From the NCBI GenBank assembly GCA_021789735.1, contig JAJYJB010000031.1:1-26833 (forward strand): a stretch of DNA of 26,833 bases, in the 5' to 3' direction. Positions 7,462-14,628 of the stretch are shown here, piece by piece. Each line of letters opens with the position of its first letter. Positions within the stretch are counted from its first letter, which is position 1. A program made the translations under genes and the position numbers. Source of the DNA: Nitrospirota bacterium (GTDB taxonomy: Bacteria; Nitrospirota; Thermodesulfovibrionia; Thermodesulfovibrionales; JdFR-88). A model generated the notes under the pieces. The model made no database searches and had not been told where the DNA came from. It saw nothing but the letters and a program-made list of their open reading frames with translations.

Positions 7462-8088
7462 ATGGAAGGATGCTGCGGGCTTAGAGTGGGACAGAAGGTA
7501 TCTGATTTCAGGATCGAGACCTTCGACCCGGAAACAGGCGGTTTTGGGGAGATACGTTCAGCGGACCTCAGAAAGAAAGGTAAATGGACGGTGCTTTTCT
7601 TTTATCCGGCGGATTTCACGTTCGTCTGAGCCACCGAATTTGCTGACCTGGCAGGCCAGCATGCAAACTTCAGGGCCGGTGGTGCGGAGCTCATTACGGT
7701 AAGCACCGATACAAAATTCGTGCACCTCGCCTGGCAGATGGATGAGCCCATGCTGAAGGGGGTCAAATACCAGATGGGCGCGGACCCGGCAGGCAAGCTT
7801 TCCAGGATGTTTGGCGTCTATGACGAGGAGAGCGGCCTTGCGCAGAGGGGTGTTTTCATAATCAGCCCCGAAGGCGTGGTTGTAAGCTCCGAGGTAAACC
7901 ATATAGATGTAGGAAGAAACGCGGAAGAGCTGCTGAGGAAACTGCAGGCCAACATTTACAAAGCAGGCCATCCGGAGGAAGTATGCCCGGCCAAATGGCA
8001 TCCGGGCGAAAAGACCATGAAGCCGGCCCCGGAGTTCGTGGGAAAGGCCGAAGGGGCATACGTCCAGCAGGAGGCCCTGAGACATTAA
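7462..8088 (+). CDS. Selenocysteine-containing 2-Cys peroxiredoxin (AhpC/Prx1-type)
   Basis: Reading through the in-frame TGA at 7627-7629 gives a 208-residue protein with a normal peroxiredoxin layout. The motif around the UGA is FFYPADFTFV-U-ATEFADLAG; in the family the position of U (residue 56) is the peroxidatic cysteine of DFTFVCPTE. The fold continues uninterrupted after the UGA: LITVSTDTKFVHLAWQ, then GVFIISPEGVV, and the resolving cysteine in EEVCPAKWHPG (Cys175). It reduces H2O2, organic peroxides or peroxynitrite in the cytoplasm; selenocysteine at this site is known in some anaerobes and raises reactivity. Without recoding the gene would appear as a truncated 5' fragment plus an internal ORF. 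It has its own promoter and a downstream terminator. No reductase gene (AhpF/thioredoxin) lies nearby. Confidence 0.9.
7648..7659 (+). promoter_or_regulatory. Candidate SECIS stem-loop in the peroxiredoxin mRNA
   Basis: CTGG (7648-7651) pairs with CCAG (7656-7659) around the loop CAGG. The loop starts 23 bases after the UGA, within the usual bacterial window, and contains guanines. The stem is short, so this is weaker than the YeeE element. Confidence 0.45.
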
Positions 8089-8224
8089 CACCGACACAGG
8101 AATTTTTCAGTTTCCTCCCAGGGCGGGGGAAGAGCTGTAAAAAACAGCAACCCCCTCCTTCCCCTGCCCTGCCCCTTGAAAAAGAAAAAAAAAACCAAAA
8201 ATCCCTCCCCCTGATTGCGCCAGG

Positions 8225-8276
8225 GATGCCGGCACCTTCTCCTATAACCCGTACCGGCATCTCCGGCGCCTTTTTT
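8225..8276 (+). terminator. Rho-independent terminator-like element after the peroxiredoxin
   Basis: GATGCCGG (8225-8232) pairs with CCGGCATC (8254-8261), followed by GGCGCC and six T at 8271-8276. The intervening 8089-8224 holds only a small hairpin (GCTGT/ACAGC near 8132-8146), a pyrimidine-rich stretch and an A-rich tract; I see no gene in it. Confidence 0.5.
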
Positions 8277-8305
8277 GAACGGGCTTGATAGCGGTCAGCA
8301 GCGGA

Positions 8306-8334
8306 TTGACTCTGCCGCCAAAAGCATATAGATT
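8306..8334 (+). promoter_or_regulatory. Candidate promoter placing transcription start at the ABC ATPase ATG
   Basis: TTGACT (8306-8311), a 17-base spacer and TAGATT (8329-8334). The expected +1 falls at or next to 8341, the A of the ATG, and no Shine-Dalgarno sequence precedes that ATG. An in-frame stop at 8329 excludes a longer protein. Confidence 0.45.
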
Positions 8335-8340
8335 CGCTTT

Positions 8341-9069
8341 ATGGGCATTGTGGAAATCGAAGGCCTTGGCAAGTCATTCGAACCCGGCTCGTATGCGCTG
8401 AAGGACATAAGCTTCAGCCTTTCACGCGGCCAGATACTTGGTATCCTCGGCCCTAACGGCGCCGGGAAAACCACACTTATCCATCTGGTCCTAGGGCTGA
8501 TCCTTCCCACTGAAGGCTCCATCCGTGTATTCGGAAAGGTCCTTTCTCCACGCACGCGGACGGACATACTCAAACGGATGAACTTTGCCTCCAATTATGT
8601 CTTTCTTCCCCAGACGCTCACGTTATGGGAGAACCTCATGGTCTACGCCATAATGTACGAAGTCAGGGAGCCCGCCCGGAAATGCGCCGAAGCCTTAAGG
8701 ATGTTCGGCCTGTATGACAAACGGCACAAACGCGCAAAGACGCTGTCCTCCGGCCAGATGATGAGGCTCTGCCTCTCAAAAGCGATGATAAATGACCCCG
8801 AGGTGCTGCTGCTGGATGAGCCCACCTCCGGACTGGACCCGGAGATAGCCAGAAGAACGAGGCGTCTGCTTGTCGAGCTCAGCCGTGAAAAGGGCCTTTC
8901 CGTAATGTACACATCCCATAACCTGTGGGAGATGCAGGAGGTGTCCGACAGGGTGCTTTTCCTGGACGGGGGCAAGGCGCTGCTGGAGGGCCCCTCTGCC
9001 GAGCTCATCGGCCGGTACGATGTAAAAAACCTGGAAGAGCTTTTTTTCAAGGTCCTCGGAAATGGATAG
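8341..9069 (+). CDS. ABC-2 type transporter, ATP-binding subunit
   Basis: A 242-residue ATPase with Walker A GPNGAGKTT (37-45), the Q-loop region NYVFLPQTLTLWENL, signature LSSGQ, Walker B LLLDEPTSGLD and switch His in TSHNL. The signature is the degenerate SSGQ common in ABC-2 exporters of polysaccharide, lipid or drug type. It pairs with the permease at 9157. The start at 8341 has no ribosome-binding site and may be leaderless. The last three codons (Asn-Gly-stop) are shared with the beginning of a dispersed repeat, so its C terminus may have been reset by that repeat. Confidence 0.88.
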   Translation: MGIVEIEGLGKSFEPGSYALKDISFSLSRGQILGILGPNGAGKTTLIHLVLGLILPTEGSIRVFGKVLSPRTRTDILKRMNFASNYVFLPQTLTLWENLMVYAIMYEVREPARKCAEALRMFGLYDKRHKRAKTLSSGQMMRLCLSKAMINDPEVLLLDEPTSGLDPEIARRTRRLLVELSREKGLSVMYTSHNLWEMQEVSDRVLFLDGGKALLEGPSAELIGRYDVKNLEELFFKVLGNG

Positions 9070-9142
9070 CGAGCGCACCCCGCAGGGCAAGCGAGCGAAT
9101 GCAATCAATGGGGCTAATTCCTTACATTCGATGCCCGCAGGG
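9061..9142 (+). repeat. Dispersed palindromic repeat, copy A (inside the ABC-2 operon)
   Basis: About 80 bases sharing long identical blocks with 20025-20106: AATGGATA, AGGGCAAGCGAGCGAATG and CATTCGATGCCC. Within the copy, GGGCA...CGAATG pairs with CATTCG-A-TGCCC, so it can fold into an interrupted hairpin. It fills the whole gap between the ATPase and permease genes. This is REP- or MITE-like; no coding function is visible. Confidence 0.75.
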
Positions 9143-9156
9143 CATAAAAGCGGACG

Positions 9157-9951
9157 ATGAGACCCCGTCATATAGCGGCCCTCTGCCTGAGGCAGATATA
9201 TCTCTACAGGAGAAGCCTTACCAGGCTGCTTGAGACCTTCTACTGGCCTACGATGGACCTGCTGCTATGGGGATTCGTCACGCTTTACCTGCAGCGCTCA
9301 TCCCATGGGCGGATGCCGTTGTTCGTCTCCTATTTCATAGGGGCCCTTATTCTCTGGGACGTCCTTTTCAGGGCTGAACAGGGGATATCGGTCTCTTTTC
9401 TTGAAGACATGTGGTCCAGGAATCTTATTAACGTCTTTGTGGCGCCCGTCACGGTCACCGAATACCTTTCCTCGCTCATGGTAATAAGCGCCATAAAGGT
9501 GATCGCGGCCTTCGCAGTGACCTCATCCCTGGGATGGCTGCTTTACTCCTTCAGCATCTTCAAGCTGGGCATATACCTGCTGCCGCTTGTCCTGAACCTG
9601 GTGGCGATGGGATGGACCATAGGAATACTCACCACCGCCCTTATTTTGCGCTACGGGCTGGAAGCGGAGATACTGGCCTGGGCGCTTGCCTTCCTTTTCC
9701 TGCCCTTTTCGGCCGTATTCTACCCGGTTAGGATATTGCCCCGCGCCCTGAGGACCGTCGCCATGTTCATACCGGCCTCACACGCCTTTGAGGGAATGAG
9801 GTCCGTCATATCCAGCGGGGTCTTCCCCCCCGCGGAGTTCGCCTATGCCGCCGGGCTCAACATTCTTTATATACTGCTGTCCGTCTGGTTTTTCATGAGG
9901 GTCTATAAAAAAGCACTTATCAGTGGCATAATACCTAAAATTGGAGAATGA
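9157..9951 (+). CDS. ABC-2 type transporter, permease subunit
   Basis: A 264-residue membrane protein with about six hydrophobic segments, in the ABC-2 permease layout (N-terminal amphipathic helix RQIYLYRRSLTRLLETFYWPTMDLLLWGFV, final motif PASHAFEGMR before the last helices). With the ATPase at 8341 it should form an exporter or half of one in the inner membrane; the substrate is unknown. The start ATG has no clear ribosome-binding site because copy A of the dispersed repeat occupies the upstream gap, so expression of this subunit may depend on read-through from the ATPase gene. Confidence 0.85.
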   Translation: MRPRHIAALCLRQIYLYRRSLTRLLETFYWPTMDLLLWGFVTLYLQRSSHGRMPLFVSYFIGALILWDVLFRAEQGISVSFLEDMWSRNLINVFVAPVTVTEYLSSLMVISAIKVIAAFAVTSSLGWLLYSFSIFKLGIYLLPLVLNLVAMGWTIGILTTALILRYGLEAEILAWALAFLFLPFSAVFYPVRILPRALRTVAMFIPASHAFEGMRSVISSGVFPPAEFAYAAGLNILYILLSVWFFMRVYKKALISGIIPKIGE

Positions 9952-9953
9952 GA

Positions 9954-9982
9954 TTGAAATTTCGATTTTTATTGATTATTAT
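9954..9982 (+). promoter_or_regulatory. Sigma70 promoter of the YeeE selenoprotein gene
   Basis: TTGAAA (9954-9959), a 17-base spacer and TATTAT (9977-9982), each 5/6 to consensus. The start site would be near 9989. The leader then contains a small hairpin, TCCCC-GTA-GGGGA (10006-10018), before the strong SD AAGGAGGAG at 10031-10039. Confidence 0.7.
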
Positions 9983-10041
9983 GTTCGCAGCAAAAATTGA
10001 AAAATCCCCGTAGGGGACCAAAAACCGATCAAGGAGGAGTA

Positions 10042-11136
10042 ATGCAACCGGGGAATGTGATGATTGCGCTTACGGCGCTGCTCATCGGGCTGGCTTTCGG
10101 CTTCGTTCTGCAGCGAGGAAGGTATTGCATGAACACGGCTTTCAGGGACGTCATCTTCATCAATGATCTCACCCTCTTCAGGGCTTATATCTTTGCCCTG
10201 ATCATCGCCATGATAGGCGCAAACTTTCTTGAGGACATGCACTGGCTGGGCGGCGACGCATACGGGCCATTCACCCTCGCCAGGCAGGTCTTTGCCCCGG
10301 TGGCAAACATAGTGGGGGGGTATATCTTCGGCCTGGGCATCGTGCTTGCCGGCGGATGCGGCAGCGGCGTCCTCTACAGGGTGGGCGAAGGCCTCACTTC
10401 AGCAGTTGTAGCCGTACTTGGCTTCGGCCTCGGGATCATCACAACCACCAAGGGCGTGCTGAGGCCCGTTTATGAATTCCTGAGAAGCTACAAGGTAACC
10501 ATGACCGCGCCTGACGGAAGCACCATATACGGCATCAGCCTGCCGGACCTTTTTGGCGGCGGACACCTTGCAAAATGGATAATAATAGCGGTCTTCACCG
10601 TAGTGGCAGGGATATTCGTCATCAAGGGGAAACCTTTCGAGAAGAGCGCCGCCAAGGGCTACAAGTGGTCTATCACCGGGGCGCTGATAGGCATACTGGT
10701 TGTAGTGGCCTGGTGGGCCTCAGGCGTTTACGGCGGCATGCCCAGGGGGATTTCCTTCACCGGGCCCCTGTCGGAGGCCTTCCTGGCAGTGATCCAGCGA
10801 AACAGCGGCTCGGGCTACCCCATGTTCGATTTCTTCGGGCTGAAGATAACCTGGAGCGCCATATACATTCTGATGGTCCCGCTTGGCGCTTTCCTCAGCT
10901 CGCGTGCGCTCAAGGAATTCAAGCTGAAAGTCCCCACGGCAGCCGAACTCATGACCGTATTTGGCGGAAGCCTGATGATGGGCTTTGGGGCCGCCACGGC
11001 AGGTGGCTGAAACATCGGTCACGGGTTGACCGGTGTGTCGACCTTGGCGGTATCCAGCATCGTCGCTACCCTCTTTATCGTTCTTGGCAACTGGACGATG
11101 GTGTACTTCAAGTTCATAAAGCCTATGAGGGATTAG
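10042..11136 (+). CDS. YeeE/YedE-family (TsuA-like) sulfur/selenium transporter with selenocysteine
   Basis: Read through the TGA at 11008-11010, the product is 364 residues with about nine hydrophobic segments. The family is a duplicated fold with conserved cysteines lining the thiosulfate path. Visible are QRGRYCMNTAFRD (Cys29), LAGGCGSGVLYRVGEG (Cys106) and, in the second repeat, TAGG-U-NIGHGLTG with selenocysteine at residue 323, where relatives have Cys in GGCNIGHG. After the UGA a further 41 residues form the expected last helix (TLAVSSIVATLFIVLGNWTMVYF) and end at TAG 11136. The start ATG 10042 follows SD AAGGAGGAG. The gene has its own promoter and terminator, and no TusA/YedF-like partner is adjacent. 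Relatives import thiosulfate or are linked to selenium metabolism; the cargo here is unknown. Confidence 0.88.
11023..11044 (+). promoter_or_regulatory. Bacterial SECIS element in the YeeE-family mRNA
   Basis: GGTTGAC (11024-11030) pairs with GTCGACC (11037-11043), extended by a G-U pair, closing a 6-base loop CGGTGT that starts 21 bases after the UGA. The stem start GGUUG and the GGU in the loop resemble the E. coli fdhF SECIS (GGUUGC-AGGUCU-GCACC). An alternative 8-bp hairpin at 11014-11034 has its loop closer to the UGA (12 bases) and is mutually exclusive. Confidence 0.75.
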
Positions 11137-11186
11137 GCGGCAAAAACAAAAAGCAAAAAACCTTAAGAACGGTCTGTTATTTCGGA

Positions 11187-11214
11187 GAGGGGGCCTCGGC
11201 CCCCCTCAATTTTT
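11187..11214 (+). terminator. Rho-independent terminator after the YeeE gene
   Basis: GAGGGGG (11187-11193) pairs with the CCCCC(C)CTC run ending at 11207, with one extra C, followed by AATTTTT. It isolates the YeeE gene from the propeller gene downstream. Confidence 0.75.
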
Positions 11215-11480
11215 CGCTCCTCTGTTTTTTCAATCCACGATAAAGACATCCTCTCATAACTGTAATTTCAAGTTGAAAACGTCAATTTTGCTGCGATATA
11301 GTTAGGCCAGCAAAAGGGGGAATTTCATTTATCCGCAAAAAAAGTTTTTTGCTTTTTGCCATCCTGTGGGAAGGAGGTGGAAACGCTTAGAAAAATTCTT
11401 TCCGTAAAAAGCAGCGGTCTTCAGGTTTTTCTAAAAGAGGGGAATTAAAAGGGAAAAGTTTTTTAAAAGGGAGGAATTAA
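11215..11480 (+). other. Intergenic leader of the propeller-cytochrome gene with an orphan Shine-Dalgarno
   Basis: This stretch has no credible gene. It holds a hairpin GCAAAAAA/TTTTTTGC (11334-11352) followed by more T residues, and a near-perfect SD, AAGGAGGTGG at 11371-11380, with no good start codon after it; the only option is a 23-codon GTG ORF overlapping the SD itself. Purine-rich sequence then leads to the real SD (GGGAGGA) before the ATG at 11481. Confidence 0.5.
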
Positions 11481-12539
11481 ATGAAGAAAGTTTTACTGGT
11501 TGTGACGGCGCTTGCTTTGCTGGCCGGAGGCTACTATCTAGCATCCTCTCACACTGCCGTGGCCCAGGCGTCTGGCAGGGAAAACCTGTCCGGCATAGCC
11601 TTTATCGCCGGTCACGGCGGGCATCTGGCTATGATCAACCTTGCCACGCTCAAACCGCCCACGGACATCCAGAATGACAGGATAGTAATAACCGAGGCAG
11701 GCAGCGAGATGGAAGGGACGGTCGCGGGCATTCACATCGAGGACGTGAAAAGAGCGGGCGGCATCCACGGAAGCGCACTCATCGGGAAAAATCTCTATGT
11801 CGGCCTGCTTGACGGAAGCGTCGTCAAATACAACCTGGACACCGGGGCAGAATCCAGGCAGTACAAGATAGGCAGCAAGTTCTGCGACGCGGTCATAGGG
11901 CCCGGCGGCAAACACATCTACTTTGAAGACATGGCGGACGGGCACGTTTATGAATTTGATTACAAGACCATGAAACTGGCGGACAAGATCCCCGTAGGCG
12001 CAAGCGTATGCGGCATTCAGTGGACAAAAAACCATGATTACGCATACGTATCCGGCATGCCCGACGGCACCGTTTATGTGCTCGACTGGAAGACAAAGAA
12101 GGTGGTCCAGAAGATACACGACGACTCCATGACCTTCCTCCACCAGATAAGGATGACGCCAGACGGCAAACAGCTCTGGGTGACCTGCGCCAACGAGTTC
12201 GACCCGGGCCTCAAGCCGGGCACGCACACCCCGGAGATAATCATTATCGACACCGCCACCAACAAGATAGTTGACCACATCAAGATGCCCGGGATGTTCG
12301 TGCATGACGTGGTCTTCAGCCCTTCCGGAAAAACCGCGCTGGTGACTGCAAGGACTTACAAAAATGACAGCGAGCTCATCCTGATGGACGCCGCCACGCA
12401 CGAGATACAAAAGAAGGTCTCCACCTGTTACAGTTGCCATGGCGACTACGGCATCCATGTGCGCATGGACAACGGGTCTCCCCTTCTTTGCGGCATGACC
12501 GTGGCCTGGGGAATGAAGCACAAGCCAAAGACGTTCTAG
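11481..12539 (+). CDS. Secreted YVTN/WD40-like beta-propeller with a C-terminal CXXCH haem site
   Basis: The 352-residue protein has a Sec signal peptide (MKKVLLVVTALALLAGGYYL, cleavage probably after AVAQA near residue 30). The body is made of repeated beta-propeller blades such as GKNLYVGLLDGSVVKYNLDTG, HIYFEDMADGHVYEFDYKTMK, DYAYVSGMPDGTVYVLDWKTKK, KQLWVTCANEFDPG and TALVTARTYKNDSELILMDAATHE. At the C-terminal end is CYSCHG (Cys316, Cys319, His320), a single c-type haem-binding motif. The fold recalls cytochrome cd1 nitrite reductase/NirN-type propellers, but there is no separate N-terminal cytochrome domain. It is likely periplasmic or surface-associated and redox-active. It is followed by an ABC exporter, permease first. 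The function is unknown. Confidence 0.8.
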   Translation: MKKVLLVVTALALLAGGYYLASSHTAVAQASGRENLSGIAFIAGHGGHLAMINLATLKPPTDIQNDRIVITEAGSEMEGTVAGIHIEDVKRAGGIHGSALIGKNLYVGLLDGSVVKYNLDTGAESRQYKIGSKFCDAVIGPGGKHIYFEDMADGHVYEFDYKTMKLADKIPVGASVCGIQWTKNHDYAYVSGMPDGTVYVLDWKTKKVVQKIHDDSMTFLHQIRMTPDGKQLWVTCANEFDPGLKPGTHTPEIIIIDTATNKIVDHIKMPGMFVHDVVFSPSGKTALVTARTYKNDSELILMDAATHEIQKKVSTCYSCHGDYGIHVRMDNGSPLLCGMTVAWGMKHKPKTF

Positions 12540-12630
12540 GCCTGAAAAAAAGAAAAAGAAAAAAAAGAAACATTTCAGGCAGGAAAGAGGGGGCGGGTTT
12601 TTTCTGTTCTTCGCCCCCTTTCTCCAGGCT
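12540..12630 (+). other. Two hairpins after the propeller gene
   Basis: GCCTGAAA (12540-12547) pairs with TTTCAGGC (12573-12580) around a purine-only A-rich loop. A second GC-rich hairpin follows, with AGGGGGCG pairing to CGCCCCCT around a T-rich loop. They may attenuate or process the transcript between the propeller and the permease; no T-run follows, so a classical terminator is not assured. Confidence 0.4.
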
Positions 12631-12726
12631 CGTCAGGCAAAAAGCCGGTCTTTTAATATTTTTATAAAATATGCGGCTGTAAAGTCTTTACAGTAAAAAA
12701 TATAAAAGCCGCAGAGGGGAAATGGT

Positions 12727-13935
12727 GTGGGAACCAGACTGAATATCGTTTCAGTAGCCATCAAGAACATAAGAAGAAAAGTCATACGGAGTATCCTTCT
12801 GCTGCTGGCCGTCACCGTGGTGACAGGCACCATCTTTTCCGCGACACTGTTCATCTCCAGCATGAGAAACGCCTTGAGAATAGGCACATACAGGCTTGGC
12901 GCCGACGTGCTCGTCGTACCGGAGAAATACGAGAGCGAGGCCCGTTCCGCCCTGCTTTCGGGCAAACCCGAGAGTTTTTACATGGACAGGTCCGTATTTG
13001 ACGAGGTCAAAAAAGTGGAAGGCGTAAAGGACGCCTCCGCGCAACTTTTCATAAAACCGGCCAGTTTCAGCTGCTGCTTCAACGTGAACACCTTCCTGGT
13101 GGCCTTCGATCCCAAGACGGACTTCACCGTTTCCCCGTGGCTTGCCAACCACCTCGGGAAACCGCTTGAGGGAAACGATATAATCGTCGGGCGGCTGGTG
13201 CCGGTGGCCGTTGGGGACACCATCCCTTTCTACGGGACTACGTTCAAGGTCATGGGAACGATGGAGTCTACAGGGATGAGCTACTTCGACCGGTCCGTTT
13301 TCATGACCATGGATGCGGCATACAATATGGCCGAGGCATCCAAAGAAAAGGCCATGCAGCCCATTTCCATAAACAGGGACCAGATCTCCGCCGTCCTGGT
13401 GAAAGATGCGGAGGGGTACAGCCCGGACAGGGTCGCCATAAAGATAGAAAACGCCATCCCGGGAGTCAAGGCGATCGCATCAGACCAGGTAATAAGCACG
13501 GTCAGAAAACAGCTTGCGGGCCTGCTTAAGGGGATCGTTGCGGCCAGCTTCATCATATGGGTGCTGGCGCTTCTGATGATGGGCTTCGCCTTTTATATGA
13601 TAGTCAATGAAAGGCAGAGGGAGCTTGGCCTTATGATGGCCATGGGAGCAAAAAAACGGCATATATTCGGCCTCATAATGAACGAGGCCGTATGGATATC
13701 CCTGCCGGGAGGCATACTCGGCCTGGCAGTGGGCTCCGCGCTCCTTTATTTTTCAAAGGACCTACTGCTGCACAGCATGAGGCTGCCTTACCTGCTGCCC
13801 CGGACGTCTACACTGTCTGAGCTTGTGGCCGGCGCGGTGGTTTTCTCGGTGCTCACGGGTATTCTTGCCTCCCTTATACCTGCGGCGATGGCAAGCAGGA
13901 TGGAACCGTACGAAGCGGTAAGAAAAGGTGAATGA
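12727..13935 (+). CDS. FtsX/MacB-type ABC transporter permease
   Basis: A 402-residue permease with the MacB/LolC topology: one N-terminal transmembrane helix (about 22-45), a large periplasmic domain, then three helices (about 270-385) and the cytoplasmic end MEPYEAVRKGE. The FtsX coupling region reads FYMIVNERQRELGLMMAMGAKKRHIFGLI. The periplasmic domain has a vicinal Cys pair (FSCCFNVNT, Cys116-117), possibly a metal or disulfide site. The start is GTG 12727 after GAGGGGA; the ATG at 12722 is out of frame. It overlaps the region just ahead of the lipoprotein gene and belongs with the ATPase at 14629. Such systems are mechanotransmitters or lipoprotein/peptide extruders rather than importers. 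Confidence 0.85.
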   Translation: MGTRLNIVSVAIKNIRRKVIRSILLLLAVTVVTGTIFSATLFISSMRNALRIGTYRLGADVLVVPEKYESEARSALLSGKPESFYMDRSVFDEVKKVEGVKDASAQLFIKPASFSCCFNVNTFLVAFDPKTDFTVSPWLANHLGKPLEGNDIIVGRLVPVAVGDTIPFYGTTFKVMGTMESTGMSYFDRSVFMTMDAAYNMAEASKEKAMQPISINRDQISAVLVKDAEGYSPDRVAIKIENAIPGVKAIASDQVISTVRKQLAGLLKGIVAASFIIWVLALLMMGFAFYMIVNERQRELGLMMAMGAKKRHIFGLIMNEAVWISLPGGILGLAVGSALLYFSKDLLLHSMRLPYLLPRTSTLSELVAGAVVFSVLTGILASLIPAAMASRMEPYEAVRKGE

Positions 13936-13945
13936 GAGGGAACAC

Positions 13946-14611
13946 ATGGGGAAAAAGAACGCTTTTATTTTTACCAGGTCCGCCGCTGCCGCCGGCCTTG
14001 CCGTTTTGCTTGCCTGCGCCCTTCCGGTTTTATCTTCATGCGGGAAAAAGGGACAGCAGCAGAGGGCCGGGAATGTCATCGAGGACCAGGGCCAAAACAA
14101 GTTCCTCGCCCTTAAGGAGCGTCTCCAGAAAAAACCCGGTGACGCAGGGGCATGGTACGACCTGGCAGACCTCTATTACGAGAACAGCCTGTTTGACAAG
14201 GCCGCGGAGGCCTATAAAAAGGCCGCCATATTGAAACCGGACGGCTACACTTACCTGAAACTGGGCATGTCTTATGACGCGGCCAATGAGCCGCGGGAGG
14301 CGGCGGCCGCCTATGAAAAGGCGGTCAGGCGCATGCCCTCCTACGCGGTGGCGTACAATAACCTGGGAGCGGCCTATGGACGGCTTGGTGAAAGTGGCAA
14401 GGAGTTGGCTGCGCTTGAAAAGGCCGTAAAACTGCGCTCACATTACGCCACGGCCAGATACAACCTGGGGTACGCATATTTGAAAAAAGGAGATAAAAAG
14501 GCCGCCATGAAACAGTATGAGGCGCTGGATAAGTTAAACCAGGGAATGGCGGATGACCTCATGAAAAAAATAAAGTCCGGCAAGAGCGCCGTTGGCATTG
14601 CAGGCACATAG
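13946..14611 (+). CDS. TPR-repeat lipoprotein
   Basis: The lipoprotein signal LAVLLACALPVLSSC places the lipidated cysteine at residue 32 (lipobox LSSC). After a basic/Gln linker come at least four tetratricopeptide repeats, for example AWYDLADLYYENSLFDKAAEAYKKA, TYLKLGMSYDAANEPREAAAAYEKA, AYNNLGAAYGRLGESGKELAALEKA and ARYNLGYAYLKKGDKKAAMKQYEAL. The total length is 221 residues. ATG 13946 with SD GAGAGGG is preferred over an in-frame GTG at 13928. It sits between the permease and the ATPase with tight spacing, so it is probably the periplasmic or outer-membrane partner of that transporter. TPRs here would mediate protein-protein contacts. Confidence 0.85.
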   Translation: MGKKNAFIFTRSAAAAGLAVLLACALPVLSSCGKKGQQQRAGNVIEDQGQNKFLALKERLQKKPGDAGAWYDLADLYYENSLFDKAAEAYKKAAILKPDGYTYLKLGMSYDAANEPREAAAAYEKAVRRMPSYAVAYNNLGAAYGRLGESGKELAALEKAVKLRSHYATARYNLGYAYLKKGDKKAAMKQYEALDKLNQGMADDLMKKIKSGKSAVGIAGT

Positions 14612-14628
14612 GAAGGAGAGCAGGGGAA

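Noticed and set aside
7627..7629. Treating the peroxiredoxin TGA as a nonsense mutation
   Set aside because: The frame is intact on both sides, the codon is exactly at the peroxidatic position, and a second gene in the window shows the same pattern with a good SECIS.
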